Below, piece after piece: positions 37,001 to 49,000 of a stretch of 64,000 nt of DNA. Each line of letters starts with the position of its first letter. Position 1 is the first letter of the stretch. The stretch spans positions 5,520,501 through 5,584,500 of the forward strand of contig CM026560.1 in the NCBI GenBank assembly GCA_015143295.1, in the 5' to 3' direction. The notes below the pieces were generated by a model, which did no database searches, was not told where the DNA came from, and saw only the letters and a list, made by a program, of their open reading frames with translations. The position numbers and the translations under genes were made by a program. The DNA is from Tetracentron sinense (taxonomy: Eukaryota > Streptophyta > Magnoliopsida > Trochodendrales > Trochodendraceae).

Positions 37001-40000
37001 ATCATTTGAAAGTTGAAATTTTAAGTCAATCCCTAAAAGGTACTAAAAAGACGATTTTGTTCTTGAACTTGAAAGTTGACTTTTTATTCTTCAGAAATTT
37101 GGATCAAGATAATTTTTATTAAATTCAAATAAGGGATAACTTCATTTGCATATTAATATCTTAAAGTAATATTAATTTAAAATCATTTACTTAAATAATG
37201 TTTTATATAAATAAGTTGTGCATATCGGGTTTGTGTTATGGATCCTAGTATAAATAAGAGAGAAAAATTAATTGAAATACCCCCATATCAAGCCTGTATT
37301 GGTCTTGTATTGGCCTGATACGGGTTTTTTTTTTGGCATAACAGTGTATCGGGTAGCTCCAAATAGGATACATATCGACCCGTATCGGTTGATACGAATC
37401 GATATTTTAAACTATGTTTATAAGATCTATATGAAAAACATCATAGGAGACCCAAACTAGATAGTCTTCAGTTCGACATGTTAGTGGATAAGCAAAGGGA
37501 TTTTTTTTAAAGACCTTTTGAGGAGGAAGAGGTATTGCAAGCCATCCGAGAGCAAGCTGTGGCTAAGTCCCCTAGTCCTAACGACTTCTCTATCAAAATT
37601 CTTTCGGTCTTGTTGGGATATTATAGGAAAAGATTTTCTCTTGGTTATGAAACAATTGTATTTGCATGACAAGGGTCATTTCGATATGGTAATCAACAAC
37701 ACATTCCTAGTGTTGCTTCCAAAGAAGGTTGGTGCTTATTCAGCACTTAAAAGATTATCTCTAAGGTCCTAGTGTATCATTTGAAAGAAGTTCTAGAGTT
37801 CATAATCACTTCCTCAATAAGGAGCCTTTGTAGGAGGTAGACAAAACTTGGATAGATTGATGATAGCAAATGAGTGTGTGGATGAGCATATTAAATCGAA
37901 GATCCTTAGAATCCTATGCAAAGTTGATTTCGAAAAGGCCTACGACCATGTTAATTGGGATTTTCTGGAGTATGTGTCGAGTTGTATGGGTTTTGGGGTT
38001 AGGTGGAGGAGATGGTGAAAGAATGCATTTCTTCTGTCTCAGTCTCCATCTTGCTTAACAGTAGCCCGGTCAGGTATTTTAAAAGCTCTAATAGTCCAAG
38101 ACAAGGGGATCCCCGCCACCCTTCTTGTTTATACTAGTGTCAAAAAACTCGAGTAGGATGTTATCGAGATCTGAGTGTCATTTTTTAAGGTTTCCCTATG
38201 GGAAGGAAAACCTGAGGATTTCTCAACTCCGGTTTGTTGATGACAACTTAATCTTTTGTGGGGCTCCAAGTAACCAGAGCGTTAAGCAAGAGCAAGAGCA
38301 TGAGAGCATCAAATTTATACTTAAATGATTCTTGAAAATGCATATATATATATATAAATGTGTGCTTAATGATTCTTGAAAATTACTTGTAGATATATCT
38401 TTTTTCATTTCTAAATTATAAGAAAGAATTGATAAAATCATACATCAGTCATAGTAAACAAGATGATTGTTGATACATTAAATGTCTCATTTCAAATTCA
38501 ATTACAAGATCACCAATAACTAACAAACCTCACAAAAATTTTGTACTTTACAAAGAAAAATGACAAAATAGACCCCACTTAATTTGAAAAATGGGAATAA
38601 AAATGAAACTTTACACAAAAATCGCTCTTAAGGTGGGAAACTAACACTTATTAAAAGCACTCTAAGTAGTCTCCCAACATACTTTAGTCCTCTTTCACCA
38701 TTCCAGGATTTATAGCAACCAAACTGGAGAGGATGTAGAGTGTAGAGACCCGGATTTCTTTATGTGTAATTACCCCGCTCTTCAAGGGCTTTTTAGTCAT
38801 TTGGTTTTGATTATGTGTGTGCTTGTGTGTTAATTAATGTTATAATATGTTAAGGGTTTAAAACAATTAACCAAGGTTAGGAGAAGTAGAAAGAAGAAAG
38901 AAAATGAAGAAAAAGTGAGAAGTACAGCTGATTGACCGACCTCAACCCCGATCGATCGACTGTATAAAGAAAAGGGCAACAGTGTGGGTTTTAAGCCAGT
39001 CGGTCCACCGACCCCAACCCAGGTCGACCAACTATATGAAAAAATGGAAAAAAAAATAAAGGAACAGTAGGTTAGCGACCCCCCCCCCCAGCCGGTCGAC
39101 CGCCCATCGCAGATTTGGGTTTTAAACCCATTTTGCGAGATTTCAAAAAGGGTAATTTAGGGTTTTCATCACCCTAAGTCTATAAATAGTCTTCTAATTC
39201 GGGGGTTTGAGATCCTTAAATCCCTTAAACCCTAATTTGGCAAGGTAGAGGAGAAACCTAGGATTTCTAAGTGTCAGCTTCCTTGTGAAGGAAGAAATTA
39301 CTCAAAGGACAAGAAGAAAGCTTGGAAATCACCATCAAGCCCTCTTGGGAGTGTTGTGGATCGAAGAGAACGATCCCAAAGGTCGATATACTATCCAACT
39401 CAACTCTATTATGAATTTATATGTGTTTTAAGATTGTTAAGCTAGAAATGATGGATTATTAGCATGTTTATGGTAAGATTGTAGACTATGGAGTATGGAT
39501 GATGTGTATTATGAATGAATATGATTTTGTGAGCATGAATTGGGGAAAATGTGAAGTGTTAATTGATGTTCAAGCTATAGAAGGGTGAAATGGAGGATGG
39601 GAATGTATGTGGATGGGTTTCATGGATTTGTATGGTTGTGGATTGATGAGAAATTGAGGATGGGACATTACAATGGAGGATGAGTAATTTAGAAATTTAT
39701 ACTTGTGAAATTACTATGAATAATGATAAGGTAATATATATGATTGTTGTGCTAAATTATGCCCTAATTATGTTGTATGGCAATCGATATTCAAGAAGGT
39801 CAAAGCTTAGAGGAAAGACTTCCGTGTTGAAAATTCTCTAACCAGGGAAATATAACCTGGCGCAGAGCTTCTTGGCGGTGGATTGAAATCTAAAGGATGA
39901 CCGATTCGAATGTTAATTACGACACTTATGCACAAACTCACATGTGTATTAAGTTAAGAGTTTCACAAGTCAAACGCATGAACCATAAGCATAAGCATTG

Positions 40001-43000
40001 CATATGCCTTGTAGGACTGCATAAGAAAGTGAAGAATCTGATAAGCCCGATGAGGGATATGATAAGTCTGATAAGGGAGTGTATGGTTATTGTTAAGTAG
40101 CTCTAAGATTCAAACGCATAAGCATTGCATATGCCTTGAAGGACTGCATAAGAAGGTGAAGAATCTGATAAGCCCAATGAGGGATATGATAAGGGAGTGT
40201 ATGATTATTGATAAGTAACTCTAAGATCCATTAGCATAAGTATCTCACAAGCATGTGGTCTAATAAGCATAAGCATCTCATAAGTACGTCGTCTCATAAG
40301 TCTAAGCTTCTCACAAGTACACGAGTCAAGGTGATGATATGATGTATATACGCACATGTTCTTCCGCACTCTAATTGTGTTTAATGCTATTGATTATGGT
40401 ACTAACTAAGTACAGGGATACTACGATGTTAGTTGGATTTTATATACACCGAGTGCTTTTGTACTCAGCCAGACTGCTGTCTTGGCAGGTGTGGAGCCTA
40501 AGTTAGTTGTTGAACCTTGGGTAGAGGAGCTCTACGGCGTAGAGGAAGAAGGTGACCCTTTTTTTGAGAGAGCTAGATCATGGAGTGGGACTTTGAAAAG
40601 GAATAATTAAGGTAGGCGTTGTTGGTTGATAACGGTTGATGTGTTTTGGTGATTGGAACGTAATGGAACAAGAATCGGAAAGTTTCGGTGAGTTTCGGTG
40701 TTCTTACATAGTTTTTTCTCAAATTCACATGCTGAATTTTCAATTTTTTGTATGATTGGATGGAAGGTTGTGAAGTGTGTGGATGGCTGATTTGTATAAA
40801 TCAGCATTGATTTAGATCTCTAGTTGAGGCGTTGTAGGTGTTTGAGAGATTAGGCTTATTTACTTGTTTGTTTGTTTTAATTTGTATGCTTGGATTCTCC
40901 AAAGAAGGAACCACAAAAGGAGTAGAGAATCGTCGGTTGGCTATGCATTCACCTTCAAATATCACATGGCACTATGCCTTAGCATATGCTTTTGTTGTAC
41001 CACATAAAGGGAACAGAGCAATTCCTCGCAAACTAAAGGGAGGTGAAAAGGATAAACTGAAATGTGAACATTGTGGGAGACCTCGTCATACCAAGGAGAC
41101 TTGTTGGAACCTGGTTGGTCAGCCAATATACACTCGCCTTGGTCCATCTACTGCATGTCCTCGCTTTTCTCATCCTCAATTCTGGAGTCTCCGATCATAT
41201 GTTTGGTACGTCCTCGCTTTTCTCGTCCAGTCTAGTCAAGGCATCTAGGCAATGCTTAGGCAATTGACCTAACTAGGACCAACGGGGTGTTGGTTATTGT
41301 CCACCCTCGAGGATTTATCCCTACTAGCCTGGTGCAGGTAGATAGAGTATGTAAATAAGTTGTAACAAAAATGCCTTCCTACTTGCCCGGTGCATTTGAA
41401 AGTACATAAATAAGTCGTAACAAAGGCTTACAATTAAGAGGAGATGAGAGGATGGTCTAAAAACACCCGCCTAGGGAGGCGTTTAGGCAATAATGGTCCA
41501 AAACTGCCTAGGCGACGCCTTGACTACACTTTTCTCGTCTTACAACTATTGCTTTGATCCTTTGAGAATGAAAATTGTCGATGGTTCGTTTTCCTCTGTG
41601 TCTGGGAAAGGAAACATCAGTGTCACCCCTAATCTCTCCTTATTTAACTGAGCATTGTGTTGTGATGTAACCTTTTTTCCATCTCATTTGTGATTTTTAG
41701 GATCTAGTAACATAACGGCAGATTGGGAGTGGACGTGAAGTGGATGGACTTTACATCTTGGATTAAGCTTCTGCTCCTATCTCCAGTGCTTTTGGATTAA
41801 GCTTCTGCTCCTATCTCCAATGCTTTTCAATCTCGTAGTTCCACTAATAAAGACCCATTTTTTCTTCAACATTGTCGATTAGGTCATTTGTCGTTTCAGG
41901 CCTTAAAAATTTTGTTCATTCGTTTGTTTGAGTTTGCCAATTTACAAAGTTTGTAGTGTAAAACTTGTGAACCGGTGAAACATATTCATGTTTCTTTTTC
42001 TCTAACTAATAAAAGTTCATTTTGTTTGAAATTGTGCATTCAAATGTATGGGGACCCTTCCTCACTATATCCTTGTTTGAATTTCGATTTTTCATTCATT
42101 TATTGATGATTATCCCCCCTACATTTGGTTGTACTTTGTTGAAAACTCGAGATGAGGTGACCAATACCATTTGCACCATTCATAACATGAATAAAACTCA
42201 ATTTGACAAGAATGTTAAGATATTTTGCTCTTATCATGGTCGTACGTTGAGGGATCACTCAAAATTTACTTTGACGAAAATGGAATTATTCATCAAAATA
42301 GTTGTGTATACACGCCACAACAGAATGAAGTGGCCTAACAGAAGAAATGTCATTTGCTTGAGGTTGCTCGAAGCTTGTCAATACATATTAAAGTTGAAAA
42401 AAGGTTTTTGTCTAATGCAATGCTTACTGCGACGCATTTGATTAACCAAACACATCCCGAGTTTTGAATTTCAAGCATGTACATCAGTTATTGCATCTTG
42501 AGATTCTTCTTTTAGTCTTCTGCTTTGTGTTTTTGGTTGTACCTGCTTTCTTCATATCTCGTGTCCAAACCATTCCAAGTATCCTTAGTCCACCAAATGT
42601 TTGTTCATAAGATACACCTCTATACAAAAGGAGAATAAGTTGTTGATCCCCTAATAGACATGGTTCAAAAATCAGTATTGGGGACCGTATCGGTAATCTA
42701 TTTCATTTTTTAACCGTAGATTGAATGTAGTCAAAATATTGAAGTTCTTTGCTTTTTTGGATTTTTGAAGAAAAAAATGTGTTGGAAAATAGTCGATTTC
42801 TCAAACTAACAAAAAAGGGCTTTTGATCTATTGATTTCGCGTGAAATCAAGAGATCTACTCATTTTGGGATGATTACACCTATTTCATGAATTTAAATAA
42901 CTACAATGAAAAAAAAACAATGAGACCTTGCATGCCTTCGAAAATTTGGAAAAACACTTTCAATCAAAAATCAAATGTTTAAATTTTTGTTTTTGAACCC

Positions 43001-46000
43001 AAATTTACAACGGAGGGTTTAGAGGTGTTGTGAACACCTCAAATGAAGGCATTTTTGGCTTTAAGGGCGTCTCGACATATATTGTATAGTATCCGGTGAA
43101 ACAACAAAAAAAAAAGTGAAGAAGGCATCAAATCATATCAGGAGTATCGAACTGATTCGACCGATTTAATTATTATCGTCATATCAAATACCTCAAAACC
43201 CAATATGTATCAGGCCGATACACCCGATACATATCGACATTTCACCAGTGTTACCTAGGCATTTCAGTTTTCTCAAATTTTGTCGTGCCGACACTTGGAC
43301 ACGACACGACATTTCATGACACGACACGACACGACTTGATACGTGTCTATACCGTCATGGTGACATTAACATTATGATTAGGCGCACGGTGTTTCAAGTA
43401 TGCCATGTCATTTTAAAAATACAATTGCAAGGAATTTTTTGTCAATTTGTGTTGTTTTTTTGGAAACATAGACGAAATTTTATTAGGAAAACAGCGACAA
43501 CAACAACGATCAATATGTACATCTCTCTTCTCTTCTCTCTTGTTACTTATTTCTACTCCCTATATGAATATTTTTTATAACTTATGTATATATTTTTTTT
43601 AAACATTAGGGACTGGTGATCCCCATCTTTTTATTATTATTGTTATTTAAAAATTTTGAGTTATAAATTATAATATATATATATATATATAATCATTTTT
43701 AAAAATATATATGCCGCCGTATTGGGATTTTCAGAGCTTGCCGTGCCGAACACTCCTAGATACCTGGACACTTGGCACCCGTACCACATGCCTAGGTAAC
43801 ACTGCATTTCACACTATGTTGGCAAGTTAGAAATTTGTCTCTAAAGATGTTTCTTTCTTTAAGTCGGTTTCATTTTTTGGGGGAGATTCCTCTTAAGGAG
43901 GAGAGTGTTAGTGAAGAGATACCCCTTCCAAGTCCTGTTCTGGAAGAAACACTTTCAGTCTAGTTAATGTCCTCTTTTGATGACACTAGAAAAAAAGGAA
44001 AAGATGTTCTCTCATTTTTGTCTTCAGTTTCTATTCCATCCAGGGCCACAGATGCATTGCAGCAGCACCCCAACGGAAAGGAATCCATGTGGGAGGAAAT
44101 GAAGGCACTTACAAAAATTAATACCTGAGAACTTGTTGATGCTCCTAAGAACAAGAAGCTAGTTAGATGCAAGTGGATTTATATTGTAAAATACAAAGTT
44201 GATGGTATTGTTGACAGATACAAAGTAAGGTTGGTCGCTAAGGGATCCAAAAGGACCTTTGAAATTGATTACCAGGAAGCATTTGCTCCTGTAGTCAAGA
44301 TGAATAGTCAGAATCTCTCTTTCATTGAGATCTCCAAGAAGAAGTTTATATGGCTTTACCTAAAGTATTAAACTTTGGTTTCGGTATAAACTTCGGTCGC
44401 TAAGGTAGTTGACACATTTCGATGAAGTTTAAGGAAGTCCAAGGAAGTTATGTAAAAATTAAAGAAGTCTACGAAACTTTAAGGAAACACTAGAAATTTA
44501 AAATGAAATTTTAGAAATTTAATACTTAAGCATAAATACACATCTAGAATTCATTCTATTACTGATGCAAGCATGTAATACTCAAATGTGAGGATCATAT
44601 TAAGTGACATGCGTTGCCTGCTTATCTGAGCTGTAATTTTTTCTTGGCATTTTCTCTGGATTGTCAATTTTTTTAACTATATTTCATCTTCTTTGTCAAG
44701 TGAAAGGGTATGTATTCTCTTTATTTTTCAATGATTATCCATGTTAATTGTTTTGGAAACCTAAAAACCTTATGAATGCACATTGAAGTCGATAAATAAT
44801 TGAAATTCAATTTAGTTTCTAAACCTATTTCATCCTACAATTGATCAATGTTTTTACAATACTAAATCAATATGTGAAGATAAGGAGATGGGTAGTTAAA
44901 CAATTTTGAATATATGAAATACTATTAGGAAATTATTTGATTTTTTGAATATTACTAAAAAGTCATTATGGGCATAATATACTAACAACAAGATTATTAG
45001 AATAATAAAATTATAATTTATAGTAAGGTTAATGTTAATCACACTCTAATAATAAAATTATAATTTATAATAAGGTTAATGCCAACACACTCTCTTTTAA
45101 AGTTAATTAAATTTATAATAAGGTTAATGCTAGGTACACATGTCTTTCCTTATGAAGAAAGTAAGTTAAAACGAGTGAAACTAGCATTACCCTTTTAAGT
45201 TAAAATCTGAAGTCCTTCAATTTACAGATATTTTATATACACTACGATTAACTTCCACTGAAGTTCTACATTTTCTCAACAATTTTTTTCTATTTCGGTC
45301 TAAGTTTACGGAAGTTTACCAGGAAGTCCAGTATTTTTAAAATACGGTGCATTTCACTTCGGACACTGCGGAAGCCGACTCAATTCGGTCAACTTCGGCG
45401 GAATTGAGTCGATTTTTGATACCATGGCTTTACCTCTTGGATTCAATGTTCAGGTTCATAAGAATAAAGCTTGTCACTTAAAGAATGCAATCGATGGTCT
45501 TAAACAATCCCCAAGAGCCTGGTTTGAAAGGTTTAGTGGAGTTGTGAAAAAGTTTAGGTATACTTAATGTCACTCAAATCATACGTTGTTTGTAATGCAT
45601 CTAGAAAACACAACTACTGCACTTCTAGTGTACGTAGATGTAGAGACCTGGATTTCACTCTTGTGATACCTACAACCATCGAAGTTAGGCCTTATAGATG
45701 TTTAAAGGTTAAGGGAAAAAGGGAAAATTGACTTTAACATCAAAAGGATAAAATGGTCAATTTTAAAATATGGGTAATACCCAATGTCTATTATTAGTCT
45801 TGATGATTAACTAATCTTGACTTATACCTTGGAAGAGCTTAAAGGTGTAGAAGTTCGAACAAGAAAACAAAATCAGAAAATAGGAAATCTGGGACTTTCG
45901 TTTGGAACGGATGTCTCATTCGTTCGAATGAAGCCAGAAAAGGGACAATTAAACAAACCCGCTGCCATTTCAGTTCGAAAGGGGTCTGATATCGTTCGAA

Positions 46001-49000
46001 CAAACATAACTTTCGTTCGAACGAATTTTATTAAAACAGTTTTTTTTTTTAATTGTGCTGCATCCGGTTTTTCGGGGTTTAACCCCCTTTGACTATAAAT
46101 AGGACACCTAATTTGGGGTTTTAGGACATTCTAAATCTTTCTAACCTAATTTGGCAAAGATGAGAGAGCAAAGCCTAGGTTTTCTAAGGAAAATTCCTGG
46201 AAGAGCAAGTGGAAGCTTGGATCTCCCTTCTCAAGGGATTCATCCTTAAAGCCTTCTCGGTCATTTCTCGAGCTTTAAACTGCAGGGATTCAGTCTTGTG
46301 AGGTCGATACTCTCTAGTCTCTACTAAATAGTATAGTTGTAATCCTTAGCTTAATTTGAGAAGAAATGTATGTTAATCCTACAATGTGTTGAAGATTTGC
46401 CTATGCTATTGACTATTATGGTGACTTTCAAATGAAAAATATAAATAAAAGCATGTTGATGATGATTTGAGATAGATAATCTCTACTAGATGACCTAGAT
46501 GTGTTTCCTCATTGAAAGAAATGATAGAATTAATGAATGTGATGCAATTGCTCTAATTATCTTACCTTGATTTATGCATATGGTAAATTATGGAAGAAGA
46601 TGATGATGTGAAGCATGTTAAAGGGATTAAATTATGTGTCTAAACTATATGAGAGCATGTGTAAGACTATGAAATGGAAATTGAAATAGATGTGCTATGT
46701 TGATGAAGTTTTATTGCCTATATGTCACGCATCAATAGTATATGAGCACTTGAATTGCATGATCAAAGTTTTGTATAAGTAGTAAGTACGGGTATCCAAA
46801 AAGTAAAATAAAGAAGATGAAAGAAAGAAAAGATGTTATTGGGAGGGTAATAGTGTGTTTAGACCAGGTACACCACTATCCACCTGATCTCAAGTAAAAC
46901 GAAATAAGAATATGCTATGGGGAGGATGCTAGTGTGTTTAGACCATAGTTACCAAGTCGTGAAGCGAAAACGAGAAGCGGGAAGCGAAGCTCAAAAAATC
47001 CTTAGGAAACGGGAAGCGAGAAATAGATATAGGTGCATCATTCTCATTATGTTAGGATGACCAATTATACCTTAAATTTTATTTTATATGAGGTCTTTGT
47101 GGAGAAGTAGGTGCCTTATAGTCTTAGGTTTCAATTCAACGATACTTGCCTAGAATATATGTCATAGGCTTTAGACTCAGGTCTATCCCATCACTTCCTA
47201 AATAGGAAATTCATAACCACCTTGACCACTAAATGAGAAGCGAGTGGAAGCGAGTCTAGGAAACGAGTTTCATGGGAAGCGCGCTTCTCACCTTGTACAT
47301 AACTTCCCGGCAACTATGGTTTAGACCAAGTACAGCACTAGTCATTTGATCCCAAATAAAAGAATGAACAAGGATGTTATTGGGAGAGTATTAGTGTGTT
47401 TAGACTAGGTACACCACTAATACCTGATCTCAAGTAAAAAGGATCAACTCAGCTAAAGTTAAGTAAGAAAATGAAAGATGAAAATATAAAAGTAAAAGAC
47501 ATAAAGAAACGATAAAAGCATATTGTTTTCGAAGAAAGTAATGTAAAGTATATAGTTTTGAAAAGTATATGCACATTGATATCGAAGCTATGATTTTCGC
47601 ATGCCTTATTTGAAGTATACATGTGATTTGACGTTCAAGATATATAAACTACATAGGAAATCCTGTTGTCGTCTTTTAACTTCATTATTTAGCAGTTAGT
47701 ATACGGTAAGCCTTCCATGCTCAACCGAACTGTTATTGTTGGCAGGTCCTCCTTTTGACATTTGTGCTCCAACTTCGTGGGTGGAGGAAGAATACAATGA
47801 AGAGGTTGTCAAGGAAGAACACCCGAGAGAAGACAAGGACCTGGACAAGTGGCCTTACCTTGATTTTTGTTGAGAGGGTGAGGGAGTGATTATACATGTT
47901 GACTATAGACTTGTTTGAAAGTGGGGATGTCCACTTATGATATTTGGTTGTTAGACTAATTTACTTTGTTAACCTCCTATTTCATTTGGTTTTGTTTATG
48001 TTCTTGGAATACGGTTGAGTATTGTTAAGAAAAAAATTGCTTTCGCTTTTTAGCATTGCTTTGAATGCTCATGCTGGATGATTTGAGGTACAAGTCACGA
48101 GCCAAAGTCCCATAACTTCTAGGGGGATTTTGGGTCATGAAAGTAGATGACATCGTTGTAATTGGGGTTAACCTAGGAGAAATACAGAAAATCTTAAGGA
48201 TCTTTTGGCCAAAGTATTTGAGATTAAAGATTTGGGTTTACTCAAGTATTTCCTTGGGATTGAAGTTGTTCGCTCAAGTAATGGCATCTTAATATCCCAG
48301 AAAAAATATATCTTTGATCTGTTGGAAGACACTGGAAAGCTTGGATCGAAACTAGTGGCAACTCCTATGGAAGCTAATGTTAAGCTTGACCATGAGAGCG
48401 GCGAGTTGTTTGAAAATGTGGGTATGTTCCAGAGACTTGTTGGTGGACTGATTTACCTATCCTTTATTTGTCTTAATATTGCTTATGCAGTGAGTATATC
48501 AGTCAGTCATGCACAGTCCTAAGACTGTACACCTTGAAGCAGAATGAATTTTGAGATATTTAAAGTCCTTACCAGGTCGAAGGTTATTCTTCAAGCAGAA
48601 TAGGCACTTTGAAGGTATAGGCATACACATATGTTGATTCGGTTGGATTAGTTCGGCGATCTACATTAGGCTATTGCACCATGATTGGTAAAAATTTGGT
48701 TACCTGAAGAAGCAAGAAGCAGTATATGGTTGCACGGTCTAGCGCCGAAGTGGAGTATAGAGCTTGTGATTATTGTAGATCAAGACATTGATGACAAAAC
48801 TGGGTTTCCCAAATCTATTAGAGATGACACTCTATTATGATAATAGAGTTGCTATTACCATTGCACATAACCAACTGCAACATACCAGGACCAAACACAT
48901 TGAGGTTGATAGACATCTCATACGAGAGAAGATAGTCGAAGATCATTAGTCTTGCCTTTGTCAGAAATGAAGATCCGTTAGTAGATGTTCTTAAGAATGC

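Larger units (their letters stand above)
38741..40560 (+). repeat. Gypsy LTR-D, 3'-truncated
   Basis: Starts TGTAGAGACCCGG as does LTR-E. Contains a palindrome array (38929-39108), TATA 'tctataaatag' (about 39179), the leader 'cttaaaccctaatttggcaagg' shared with LTR-E, and near 40490 the block 'ttggcaggtgtggagcctaa...ccttgggtagagg' also found in LTR-C and LTR-E. Similarity stops about 40560, so the end is missing. Confidence 0.7.
43820..45638 (+). pseudogene. Copia element 3 reverse transcriptase, first half (broken)
   Basis: 44090-44340 reads [57 protein letters not shown]: the start of Copia RT. After the insertion at 44362-45423 it continues [34 protein letters not shown] and LLVYVD at 45638. 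The YVDD motif is split by LTR-E. Confidence 0.8.
45639..48142 (+). mobile_element. Solo Gypsy LTR-E inside Copia RT
   Basis: TGTAGAGACCTGG ... TTTTGGGTCATGAAA, 2,504 bp, with 5-bp duplications GTAGA. Last base pattern ...TCATGAAA instead of ...TCATGACA suggests one mutation at the end. Contains the palindrome array (45858-46023), TATA 'ctataaatag' (46093-46102), a repeat block (46838-47452) split by a MITE, and the 'ggcaggtcct...cgtgggtggagg' block (about 47741-47790) shared with LTR-C and LTR-D. Confidence 0.85.
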
